Assembly: GCF_001294455.1 (NCBI RefSeq)
Contig: NZ_LIKT01000016.1
Coordinates: forward strand, 1 to 64,000
Length of the DNA: 64,000 nucleotides
From: Phaeobacter sp. 11ANDIMAR09
GTDB taxonomy: Bacteria > Pseudomonadota > Alphaproteobacteria > Rhodobacterales > Rhodobacteraceae
Direction of reading: 5' to 3'
This document shows, piece after piece, positions 53,485 to 62,200 of this stretch. The notes under the pieces are model-generated. The model was not told where the DNA came from. It was given only the letters and a program-made list of their open reading frames with translations, and made no database searches. Numbering within the stretch: position 1 is the stretch's first letter; each line of letters begins with the position of its first letter. The position numbers were made by a program, and so were the translations under genes.

Positions 53485-53741
53485 GCGGCGGCCATGGCTT
53501 GCTTGCGGGCAACCAGGGCGGCAACGCGATTGATCGAACGAAAATTGTCGATCTCCAGATCTTCTGCTTCAATGTCCAGGCCAAAATGTGATTCAACAAA
53601 AGCAACCAGCTGCATGGCAAACATGGAATTGCCATAGCCGGCTTCAAAGATATCCTGATCGGGTTCGATCTTTGCGCCGTCAAAGGAGCGCGTCATGAAT
53701 GCGGCGATGGCGCCCTGGGGATTGGTCTTGGTGTCAGTCAT
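53481..53741 (-). CDS. Free-standing acyl/aminoacyl carrier protein
   Basis: Carrier protein of 86 residues. The phosphopantetheine attachment site is Ser39 in FEAGYGNSMFAMQLVAFVESHFGLDIEAEDL, with Asn in place of the more usual Asp before the serine. The rest is acidic and helical, ending SINRVAALVARKQ. The start is ATG 53741 with GAGGT five bases upstream; the larger open frame lies inside the preceding gene. It is flanked by two dehydrogenase genes and followed by the ligase, so it is the probable platform on which an amino acid is held and oxidised. Confidence 0.88.
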   Translation of the reverse strand: MTDTKTNPQGAIAAFMTRSFDGAKIEPDQDIFEAGYGNSMFAMQLVAFVESHFGLDIEAEDLEIDNFRSINRVAALVARKQAMAAA

Positions 53742-53754
53742 GGGAACCTCTTTG

Positions 53755-54609
53755 TTATTGATCATAGGTGTGAAAGCCGCGCCCGGCCTTGCGTCCGGTT
53801 TGCCCGGCATAGACAAGCCGTTTGAGCAGGGGGCAGGGGCGGTACTTGGGGTCGTTGAATTCGTCATAGAGAATATCCAAAGACAGTTTTACGGTATCTA
53901 GCCCGATCAGATCAGCGGTCTCTAGCGGACCCATTTTGTGGCCAAAGCAGGTCTTGAACAGCCGGTCCACGCCCTGAACATCGGCCACGCCCTCATGGAC
54001 TAGAAACATGGCCTCATTGACCATCAGCATCATCACCCGATTGGTGACAAACCCCGGGCTGTCGTTGACCAGAATCGACTGTTTGTTGGCAGCCGCGACC
54101 AGATCCGCTGCCGCCTGCAACGCCTGCGGCGTGCTATGGGTGGCACGAATGATTTCGACCATGGGCATGATTGGCGGCGGGTTCATAAAATGCATGCCAA
54201 TGACGCGGTTAGGATGGCGCGAGAAGCTGGCAATGCGGGTGATCGGGATGGCGGATGTATTGGCGGCGACCGGCGTCTCGGGGGGCAGAATGTGATCAAT
54301 CTCGTGGTGGACTGCCGTTTTCAGAGCCACGTTTTCGGTGATATTCTCAATCACGAAACCAGTCCCCGACAGAGCTTCCATATCCGTTGTAAATGTCAGC
54401 CTGTTCAGGACGCCGGCAGGGGCGGGTAGGGATTTGTGCACCATGCCATAGAGGCGGGCGTTCTTGGTGATGTTTTTGCAGGCGGTTTCCAGCTGCTCGG
54501 CGACGCTGTCCACCAGCACCACCTGCAACCCGGATTGAGCAAAAAGTTGGGCAACACCTGATCCAATAGTCCCGGCGCCAACAACGCCGATGGTTCCAAA
54601 GTCTCTCAT
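53755..54609 (-). CDS. 3-hydroxyacyl-CoA-dehydrogenase-family enzyme
   Basis: NAD-dependent dehydrogenase of 284 residues, the usual length for short 3-hydroxybutyryl-CoA dehydrogenases. The Rossmann motif GVVGAGTIGSGVAQLF (8-23) is followed by FVIENITENVALK, ANTSAIPITRIA and catalytic His140 in IGMHFMNPPPIMPMVEI. The C-terminal domain has NDSPGFVTNRVMMLMVNEAM and ETADLIGLDTVKLSLDILY. It lies 13 bases before the carrier-protein gene. Acting on seryl-S-carrier it would oxidise the hydroxymethyl group to an aldehyde, the role of ZmaG in zwittermicin biosynthesis. A fatty-acid role is the alternative. Confidence 0.88.
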   Translation of the reverse strand: MRDFGTIGVVGAGTIGSGVAQLFAQSGLQVVLVDSVAEQLETACKNITKNARLYGMVHKSLPAPAGVLNRLTFTTDMEALSGTGFVIENITENVALKTAVHHEIDHILPPETPVAANTSAIPITRIASFSRHPNRVIGMHFMNPPPIMPMVEIIRATHSTPQALQAAADLVAAANKQSILVNDSPGFVTNRVMMLMVNEAMFLVHEGVADVQGVDRLFKTCFGHKMGPLETADLIGLDTVKLSLDILYDEFNDPKYRPCPLLKRLVYAGQTGRKAGRGFHTYDQ

Positions 54610-54611
54610 GG

Positions 54612-55268
54612 CTACTCCTTGGTTTGTGACCTGTTTCTAGGGGCCTTTGCGGCTGCGGGGTGCAGCGCGGCGATGGCCTGCTGTGCCTGGGCTGCCAGTT
54701 CCGGCAGCGTGTACATCCCGTCAAGAATCCTGTCGGCCTGCGCTCTGGCCTGCGCCTCTGCCAGGCGATAGGCCTGCCGTTGTGGCCCCAGATATGCCTG
54801 AAACTGGGCAGCAAGATCCTCCAGGGCTTCTGCGTGCCAATGCGCATGCGCCGGGTCCGGTTGTGCCTGGGCGCGGCGCAGCGAGCGACGGGCCAGCGCA
54901 ATGTCCGGGGGTAATTCTAGGTGCAGCGCCAGATCGATCAGCGGCGCAAGGGCGCTGCGGGCGCGGCCAAAGGGATCTTCCAGCAGGATCAGCTCGGCCG
55001 GAGCGACTGGCGCGCGACCTCCCGAGGGATGGATGGTTTGATTAGACTGTAGGGCCAGCAGATCATCCGTGAGCCCTGGTGTCTTGATGGCATCCGCAGG
55101 GGCACCCTCCGCGACCCATTGCTGGATCTCATCCACATCGGTGCCCAGCTCGACATAGTCATCAAAAAACAACAGGGCCGCGCCGCCCTGCAGTGCCGCG
55201 AGGTGGCGCATCAGAGAGCTTTTGCCCGCACCTGAGGTGCCCGAGACAACAACGGTGATGGCCATCAT
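54612..55268 (-). CDS. P-loop small-molecule kinase (uridine-kinase-like fold)
   Basis: Protein of 218 residues with Walker A GTSGAGKSS (10-18), FFDDYVELG (about 34-42) resembling the acidic DDFY region of uridine/pantothenate/glycerate kinases, and LLEDPFGRA as a Walker-B-like strand. A LID-type arginine cluster follows (ALARRSLRRAQ), then an Ala/Gln-rich helical tail. The exact substrate is not recognisable. It overlaps the amidotransferase stop by four bases and lies two bases before the dehydrogenase gene, so it belongs to the pathway operon. A free serine or threonine kinase supplying O-phospho-amino acid to SbnA is an attractive inference; a nucleoside or glycerate kinase is the alternative. 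Confidence 0.72.
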   Translation of the reverse strand: MMAITVVVSGTSGAGKSSLMRHLAALQGGAALLFFDDYVELGTDVDEIQQWVAEGAPADAIKTPGLTDDLLALQSNQTIHPSGGRAPVAPAELILLEDPFGRARSALAPLIDLALHLELPPDIALARRSLRRAQAQPDPAHAHWHAEALEDLAAQFQAYLGPQRQAYRLAEAQARAQADRILDGMYTLPELAAQAQQAIAALHPAAAKAPRNRSQTKE

Positions 55269-57130
55269 ATCCCTCCCGGCCCCAAGCGGGGCATGTCAAA
55301 GCATTCCAGGAAAATTCCAAAGCTGAGCACCGTCAAAAGCGCGTCATCCGGCGCCCCGCCGGAAGGCAGCGCAGGCCCTCTCAGTGCAGCGCGTTTGAGC
55401 GCTTCCACGGAATCGACGTTAAAGAAGCCCTGGGCGCGGATTGTTGCGGGGGACAAGAGGTCAGCAATCCAGGGGCAGTTCTGCAAGAGCAAAAAGGCGC
55501 TGCCCGGGGCGCCAAAGGCAAATTTCTCCCGGTTGATGATTTCTGCGGGGACATGCGGTTTGGCCGCCTGTTTCAGGACATGTTTTTCCTCAAAGCCATG
55601 CAGCAATTGGTCCGGTGGGATTTGCGTCACCAGCTGCACGAGATCGCGATCCAAGAAGGGAAAGCGCCCCTCGACTGAATTGGCCATCAGCATCCGGTCC
55701 CCGTGATCGCCAAGCAGGTGATCCCCAAGGCGCAGTTTGAAATCCAGGTAGGAGCGTTGGTGAATCACATGCCGATCCTTGACTTTGCTTGGGTCCACCA
55801 GCGCAGTATTGGAAAAGCAAAACTGCTGTAGTTGGTCCGCCAGCGGGGCCGAATAAAGCCAGCGGCGCTGTGCTTCGTGGGCAAGGAGGTCTTTTTCATA
55901 GAACAGATCCGCTGCCCCAAAGGCTCTGGCGCGCAGTTCAGCCTCGGCGGCGGGTGGATCGACCTGGCCACGTAGGGCCCGAAAGGCATCATAACGATAG
56001 CCCAGGTAGCCCGCGAACAGCTCGTCTGCGCCTTCACCCGACAGCACAACCGGCACCCCGGCGTCACGGGTGGCAGCCGAGAGCGCCAGCGACGCGGTGT
56101 TGTAGCTTTCTTTGATTGGGCATTCGGCGTGCCAGATGGATTGCCGCAGAGCGGCGGCGATATCTTCGGCGGGATGCAGTGAGCTGCGGTGAATGGTTCC
56201 GCATTCTTTGGCAACGAGGCTTTGGTAGCTGTCTTCGTCAAACATCGGTTGATCGAAGGTGATTGAGAAGCTGTTCAGCGCCTCGCAGCCTTGGTCGGCC
56301 ATCAGAGCGGTGATAAAGGCGCTGTCCAGCCCGCCGCTCAGGTAGCTGCCAACCGGGACATCCGCCATCAATCTGCGCTCGACCGATGCAGCCAAGGAGG
56401 CGCAGACCTGCCTGTCATGCTGGGCAGTGCTGTCGGGGGCCTCTGCCGTTGTCGGATAGTTTAGATCCCAATAGGCTGTGCACCGCGTCCCGGCCCCATC
56501 CACCACCAGTTTGCATCCGGGCGGCAAGCTGTGAATGCCTTTGAACATGGTTCTGGGGCTGACCAGGCCGGGCAGGGACAGCACTTGATCCAAACCAGTC
56601 AGATCCACTTCTCGTTTGATGCCGGGATAGGTCAAGATCGCCTTTATTTCCGAGGCAAAGATCAGGGCATTGCCGTGTTCCGTGTAAAAGAAAGGGGCCA
56701 CTCCAAAGGGGTCGCGGGCGCAAAACAGACGCTTGTTGTCACTGTCATAGAGGGCAAAGGCGAATTGGCCGTTGAGCTGATCCAACAGTGCCTCACCATG
56801 GTCCTCATAGAGGTGGAGGAGGACCTCCACGTCCGAGCCGGTGGCAAAGCGATGGCCCCGTGCCATCAGCCGTTTGCGCAGCTGCGGCGCATTAAAAATC
56901 TCGCCATTGCAGATCAGGTGCAGGCTGCCATCCTCGTTGGCGATGGGCTGGTTGCCGCCTTCCAGATCCACAATGGCAAGGCGGCGAAACCCGAGCGCTG
57001 CCCTGTCATCCAGAAACATGCCCTCATCATCCGGGCCGCGATGGGCCAGTTGTGCCTGCATTCGGGCCACCACCTGTGGCGAAGCCGGAGGCGGGCCAGA
57101 TGCGGAAAAAGCGCCACATATTCCGCACAT
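55265..57130 (-). CDS. asnB: Asparagine-synthetase-like glutamine amidotransferase
   Basis: Class II glutamine amidotransferase of 621 residues. The protein starts MCGICGAFS, exposing the catalytic cysteine after Met removal, which fixes the start at ATG 57130 (an upstream extension would bury it). The glutaminase domain has RGPDDEGMFLDDRAALGFRRLAIVDLEGGNQPI. The synthetase domain shows the pyrophosphate loop VGSYLSGGLDSAFITALMA and VVLSGEGADELFAGYLGYRY. In primary metabolism such enzymes make asparagine; in biosynthetic clusters relatives amidate other carboxylates. The gene starts two bases after the threonine-synthase-like gene, so a pathway amidation or a supply of asparagine is likely. 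Confidence 0.9.
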   Translation of the reverse strand: MCGICGAFSASGPPPASPQVVARMQAQLAHRGPDDEGMFLDDRAALGFRRLAIVDLEGGNQPIANEDGSLHLICNGEIFNAPQLRKRLMARGHRFATGSDVEVLLHLYEDHGEALLDQLNGQFAFALYDSDNKRLFCARDPFGVAPFFYTEHGNALIFASEIKAILTYPGIKREVDLTGLDQVLSLPGLVSPRTMFKGIHSLPPGCKLVVDGAGTRCTAYWDLNYPTTAEAPDSTAQHDRQVCASLAASVERRLMADVPVGSYLSGGLDSAFITALMADQGCEALNSFSITFDQPMFDEDSYQSLVAKECGTIHRSSLHPAEDIAAALRQSIWHAECPIKESYNTASLALSAATRDAGVPVVLSGEGADELFAGYLGYRYDAFRALRGQVDPPAAEAELRARAFGAADLFYEKDLLAHEAQRRWLYSAPLADQLQQFCFSNTALVDPSKVKDRHVIHQRSYLDFKLRLGDHLLGDHGDRMLMANSVEGRFPFLDRDLVQLVTQIPPDQLLHGFEEKHVLKQAAKPHVPAEIINREKFAFGAPGSAFLLLQNCPWIADLLSPATIRAQGFFNVDSVEALKRAALRGPALPSGGAPDDALLTVLSFGIFLECFDMPRLGPGGI

Positions 57131-57132
57131 GG

Positions 57133-58371
57133 CTAGTGCTCCTGCCAGGTGGGCGGGGCCACCAGGGTGTGCCAATCCTCGGGATGCAGGCAGGGGGCGG
57201 TCTGGGCCTCAGCGGCGGCAATGGCAACGCGCAGATCCTTGAGCCCGGTTCCGGTGCCCAACAGGACCACCCGCTCATCCGTGGCAAAACCGCCCTGTTG
57301 TTGTAGTTTTTCAAACCCGGCATATCCGGCGGCTGAAGAGGGTTCCAGAAAGATGCCAAATCTAGAGGCCATAGCCATGACCGCCTTGGAGATTTCTGCA
57401 TCATCCACCACCACCGCGCGGCCATTGCTGTGGCGTAGCGCCCGGACGGCGGCGCGTTCATCCATCGGCGCCGGGACATGGATGCTATCGGCGCAGGTGG
57501 TCTGCGCCCCGCCTTGTAGACGAGGGTCAAAGGCCTGGGCAATAGGGCAGGCGGCGGCGGTTTGCACTGCCAGCAACCGGGGCAGATGCGGGATCAATCC
57601 GCAGGCTTTGAGATCGGAAAACCCTTTGGCCATGGCGCTGAGGATATTGCCATCTCCGGTTGGAACCACCACCCAATCGGGGGGCTGCCAGTCCAATTGT
57701 GCCGCTATCTCCAGCGCGCAGGTCTTTTTCCCTTCGCGGGTAAAGGGATTGAGGCCGGTTGTTCGGTTCAGGGCACCGCGCGCCCGTGCCAGGTTGCCAG
57801 CAACGGTGCAGGCAGCGGCATAGGGGCCTTCAATTCTGTGCACCTCAGCGCCAAAGGCTTGAATCTGGGCCAGTTTGGCTACCGGAATGTCCCGCGGCAC
57901 AATCACAGTCACCCGGGTTTTCTGTGCGGCACCTACGGCCGCCAGCGAGGCCGCCGCATTGCCCGTAGAGGCCATGATGACTTCGTCGATCTCAAAGGCC
58001 GCCGCCACTGCGAGGACCAGCTCGCTGGCGCGATCCTTGAGCGAGCCGGAGGGGTTTCTGGTCTCATCCTTGAGCCAGAGCCTGGGGCCCTGATGGGGGC
58101 CGAGATCCAGCAAGGGGGTGCCGCCAACCTGCAAATGCGAGCCCCAGCCAGCCCTGAGGGGTAAAAAATCTTCAAATTGCCACATGCCAGACTGCGGCGA
58201 CGTCTGAACCCCATGTCGCAGCCTGTCTGGAGAAGCCGCGAGGGGCTGTGTCAGTTCAAGATTGCCGCCGCAGGCGCAGGCCAGGCTGCGCGCAGTGATG
58301 GCGTGCTGGCGCCCACAGTCCAGGCAAGCGCCCGAAATACGATGGAATTGGGATAGATCGGATAGCTCCAC
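57133..58371 (-). CDS. Threonine-synthase-like PLP enzyme
   Basis: PLP-dependent fold type II enzyme of 412 residues. The N-terminus has a zinc-ribbon-like CLDCGRQ...CACGG (Cys16, 19, 32, 34), as in one threonine synthase subgroup. Then come LKDETRNPSGSLKDRASELVLAVAAAFE with the PLP lysine, MASTGNAAASLAAVGA, VVVPTGDGNILSAMAKGF for phosphate binding and EPSSAAGYAGFEKL. Threonine synthase converts O-phosphohomoserine to threonine. As first gene of the cluster operon it may supply threonine or perform a related replacement on a phosphorylated amino acid. The start is GTG 58371 with GGGAGGG upstream. Confidence 0.82.
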   Translation of the reverse strand: MELSDLSQFHRISGACLDCGRQHAITARSLACACGGNLELTQPLAASPDRLRHGVQTSPQSGMWQFEDFLPLRAGWGSHLQVGGTPLLDLGPHQGPRLWLKDETRNPSGSLKDRASELVLAVAAAFEIDEVIMASTGNAAASLAAVGAAQKTRVTVIVPRDIPVAKLAQIQAFGAEVHRIEGPYAAACTVAGNLARARGALNRTTGLNPFTREGKKTCALEIAAQLDWQPPDWVVVPTGDGNILSAMAKGFSDLKACGLIPHLPRLLAVQTAAACPIAQAFDPRLQGGAQTTCADSIHVPAPMDERAAVRALRHSNGRAVVVDDAEISKAVMAMASRFGIFLEPSSAAGYAGFEKLQQQGGFATDERVVLLGTGTGLKDLRVAIAAAEAQTAPCLHPEDWHTLVAPPTWQEH

Positions 58372-58502
58372 GTTCCCTCCCTGTGTTGGTCAAAACAACC
58401 GTCCACACCGTCACAGAGGCCTTGGATGGCCCTGACTGAACGGTCCGAAGCGTTGCGGGTCGCCAAATTCATCGTCGGGCGATCGGTGTAGTGATAGGCG
58501 AT

Positions 58503-58532
58503 GGGCACCCAGCGCAGGGCGCAAGGGTGCCC
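58503..58532 (-). terminator. Hairpin downstream of the Lys/Ala-rich protein gene
   Basis: GGGCACCC (58503-58510) and GGGTGCCC (58525-58532) are perfect 8-base arms with a 14-base loop. It follows the stop of the small minus-strand gene by about 20 bases. No T-run follows, so it may be an attenuating or RNA-stabilising stem. The remaining bases to 58372 hold the promoter of the seven-gene operon, not otherwise resolved. Confidence 0.45.
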
Positions 58533-58551
58533 AATGGTGCTGGCGCAGGGA

Positions 58552-58770
58552 TCAGCCGGCCATGGCTTCGGCTTTTTTCTCGCCTTTAATTGATTTGGCA
58601 GAGGCTTTAGCGGAATCTTTTCCTGCTTTCTCCTTTGCCTTCATATCCTTGGCCTTTGCTTTTCTCTCGTCTTTCTGGGCTTTGCCCTCGGCTTTTCCTT
58701 TTGCCTTATGTTTGGCTTTCATCTCGGCTTTCATGGAGTCTTTTTTGGCTTTGGCTTCCGCTTTTTCCAC
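58552..58770 (-). CDS. Small Lys/Ala-rich helical protein
   Basis: Predicted protein of 72 residues composed almost only of Lys, Ala, Glu, Asp, Gly, Ser and Met, with irregular repeats of the KAK/KAE type (EKAEAKAKKDSMKAEMKAKH...). There are no aromatic residues and no cysteine. It should form a long, highly charged single helix, reminiscent of the tails of bacterial histone-H1-like proteins. GAGGAG lies seven bases before GTG 58770, which I prefer to the ATG five codons upstream that is itself part of the GAGGAG. It stands alone between the two divergent parts of the biosynthetic cluster. No family or function is recognised. The consistent frame and ribosome site argue for a real gene, but low complexity lowers certainty. 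Confidence 0.6.
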   Translation of the reverse strand: MEKAEAKAKKDSMKAEMKAKHKAKGKAEGKAQKDERKAKAKDMKAKEKAGKDSAKASAKSIKGEKKAEAMAG

Positions 58771-59293
58771 GGGGATTCTCCTCATGTTAGATAGATCGGG
58801 ATGTCAGTACCGGTGCTGTCAGTCGAAAAACAAAAACAACCTAAGCAGGAATAAAGCAGTAACATGAAATTTTTCAAACATCCATATACTGTTTTGAGTT
58901 GTGTAATACATATTTAAGTTGTGTTGATAATTATTTTGTGGTTTCAAATATATGGCGATCTCTTGCCTGTGGATTTGAAGTTTTAAAATCTAGCTTGCCA
59001 GGTTTGAGAAAGTCGTAGCGGTTTCTGTCTGGAGTTTTATTTGACCAAAAATCTCCAAAGGTTTGAATCATAATTAAAAAACCAAGGCAGATGCAACGGC
59101 CTTCGCGCGCTCCGGGCCTCGTAGGAATCAGTCCAGTGTGGCCTGACACGAGGGGTGGTCTTGGTTGAAGCGCAGGGGTTTGAAATCCGCAGACTGCTGG
59201 GCCCTGACTCGGGGCCGCGTAGAGCGTGGATAGGATGAGTGGTGTTGCGACATGCGCGGCCTGCGCCAAAGGGAGAAGAGAGGGAGAGAAAGA
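58771..59293. promoter_or_regulatory. A+T-rich divergent control region of the biosynthetic cluster
   Basis: About 520 bases without a gene between the minus-strand genes and the large acyl-AMP ligase fusion. The left part (about 58840-58960) is much more A+T rich than the rest of the window. It carries two direct copies of AGTTGTGT at 58897-58904 and 58917-58924, a 20-base period that would place a dimeric regulator on one face of the helix. The right part (59080-59250) is GC rich and featureless to me. No regulator gene is adjacent. Confidence 0.5.
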
Positions 59294-62200
59294 ATGGGGT
59301 TCGACACAGGATTGATCAGAAGTTTGCAAGACCGCGCAACCGAAGGAAAACAGGTCGCATTTTCGTTCCTAGTGTCACCCGATCAGCCCCCGGAAACCTT
59401 GACCTATCAGGGCTTGGATGGCACTGCCAAAACCCTGGCTCTTGCCCTGCAGGCCGAGGCTAAGACCCTGCAGTTTACGTTACGACAGGCTCCTGTGCTT
59501 ATCGCGCTACCTGCCGGGTTGGCCTTTTTGCAGTGTTATTTTGGCTGTCTCTATGCCGGGGCAATTGCTGTGCCAATCAAGTATCCGCAGCGAAATAAGC
59601 CGATGGATCACACAGAAAATGTCGCGGCTGATTGCGGCGCCCGTCTGGTGATCGCGACTCGGGAGATGAAGGTGCGGTTGAGCGAGGCTTTGCCGGATCT
59701 ACGGGTGCTTGCTATTGAGGATCTGTTGTCCCGCCCCGCCCCGGCGGGTGCGATCTGGACCGACCCGGATCCCAAGGGCACTGATATCGCGCATCTGCAA
59801 TATACCTCGGGTTCGACGTCAGCGCCCAAAGGGGTAGCGATCAGCCATAACAATATTGCGCAGAATGCAGCGGATGTTTGCAGCAGTTTTACAATTGATG
59901 AGACCAGCCGCCTGTTGTGCTGGTTGCCGCATTACCACGACCTGGGGCTGATCTTTGGCTGTATCGTACCGGTGTTTTCAGGCAGTCACAGCCTTTTGAT
60001 GCCGCCGGCCCATTTTGCACAACGTCCCGTGCGGTGGTTGCAGGTGATGCAGGCGCATCAGGTCACCCATTCGGCTGCGCCAAATTTTGCCTTTGATGCC
60101 TGTCTGGCGGTGCCTCGCAGTGTGACCGCAAATCTGGATTTGTCCTGTGTGCAGGCTCTGTTGAATGGGGCAGAACCCGTCCGGGCGCAGACCGTGCAGC
60201 GTTTTGTCAGCCGTTTTGCTGAAAACGGGCTGGGAGCGGATGTGCAATGCCCCTCTTACGGGATGGCTGAGAACACCTTGGTCATTAGTGTCAACGGTCC
60301 GGCCAATCCGCTGACATGGGCGCGGTTTGATAGCGAGGCTCTGCGGCAGCGCCGGTTGGTACCTGTGGAAGAGTCGCATCTGCGGCACCGCGCATTGGTG
60401 GTTTGCAGCGGAGCAGAGTTGGGTTGTGAAATTCGCATTGTAGAGCCGCAAAGCCTGCAGGCCTGCGCGCCGGGTGAGATTGGCGAGATTTGGGTGCAGG
60501 GGCCTTCTGTTGCGGCGGGCTACTGGCAGCGCGATGCGCTGACGCAAGAGAAGTTTCAGGCCCGGCTTAAGGGGGAAACTGGCCTGTGGCTGCGCACCGG
60601 AGATCTGGGTGGGTTCTGCGACGCTGGCCTGATCGTTATTGGCCGGTTGGATGATGTAATGGTTCTGCGCGGCATCAATTACAGCCCCGAAGATATCGAA
60701 CTCTCCGTTGAGGCCTGCGACCCGGCGTTGGAGCCGGGTGGGGCTGTAGTTTTTGCCAGTGAAATCACAGCGCAAGCCATGGGGCAGGTTGATGGTGAAA
60801 ATGGCGCTGAAAATAGCGGTACCCAGCGGTTGGTTGTGGTGCATGAGGTTACGCGGAGCGCGCTTCGGACGCTGCGGCGTGGTGGCGCGGCCTCGGAGGA
60901 TCTAATGCAGCATCTTGTGGCCATCATTCGGGCACAGGTGGCAGAGCAGCATGACCTTGATCTGGGCGCTTTGGTCCTGTTGCCGCCCAAAGGGGTGCCC
61001 AAGACCCATACCGGCAAAAAGAAGCGGCATGCCTGCCGGAGCGGATTTGCTGATGGCACCTTGACGGGCGAGGCGCGCTGGTTTTCGTCGCGCTATACCC
61101 GCGCAGTTTCGACTACTCTATCAGGTGATACCCCCTCTCAGACCTGCGGCCAGCAAGAGCCCTCACCGGATGCAGAGGCGCTGTCCAGCACCACGAGGGA
61201 TCTGATCGACTGGCTGCGGCACTACGGCGAAACACGTCTGAACTCTCGCCAAATGGATGAGCGGCGCACGATGCCGCCCTATGTGGTGATGGATTTTGCC
61301 AGGCAGGGGCTTTGGGGCATGGTTGCGCCACAGCACTATGGTGGGCTGGGTCTGCGCAACAGTGATTTTGTGGATGTCGTACAGCAGATGGCGGCAATCG
61401 ACACCACTTTGGCCTCATTCACGGTTGTCAATAATGCCTTGGGCCTGCGCCCCATTCTGCGCCACGCTCAGCCGGATCTAGTGGAGCGGCTGATGCCCGA
61501 GCTGGCCAGCGGGCGCAGGCTTGCCTCCTTTGCCATGACCGAGGCTGGAGCGGGCTCGAATATTCGCAATCTCTCAGCCAGAGGGGTGCCGAATGGCCGC
61601 GGGGGCTGGCAGCTGCAGGGGCGTAAACTCTGGTCAGGCTCAGCGGCCTGGGCAGGGGTGATCAATACCTTTGTCAGGATCGAAGATCCCCGGGGCGGCC
61701 AGGCGGTCAGTGGCTTTGTGGTGGAGGCTGAGACCGCAGGGCTGCGCCAGGGCCCCGAGGCCTTGACTCTGGGGCTGCGAGCCATGGTGCAAAATGAGGT
61801 GCTGCTGGAGGGGGCAGAGGTCACTGCGGATCAGCGTCTGGGGGAAATCGGACAGGGCATGGTCGCGGCCTCGGATGCGATGGAATACGGGCGTTTTGCC
61901 ATCGCTGCGATGTCACTGGGCGTGGTGAAGCGCTGTCTGCAACTGATGCTGCGTCACGGCAGCCGTCGTATGATTGCCACGGGCGCTTTGCTGGACAACC
62001 CGGCAACCAGCCTGCGGGTTTCTGAACTGGCAAGCGCCGCTACTGGCATCGACGCCCTGGTGCGGACGGTAGCCGCGCAGCTGGATGCCGGTCAACCGCC
62101 CCCGGCCGAGATGTTTTGCGCCTGTAAATCTCTGGCGCCTGAATATGCCTGGAAGGCCGCGGATGGGCTGATCCAGCAAATGGCGGGTCGGGGCTATATC

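Noticed and set aside
51170-53741. Pyrrole-2-carboxyl carrier pathway (proline loading plus acyl-CoA-dehydrogenase-type oxidase)
   Set aside because: That pathway needs a proline adenylation domain and no hydroxyacyl dehydrogenase; the enzyme set here fits a hydroxy-amino acid such as serine better.
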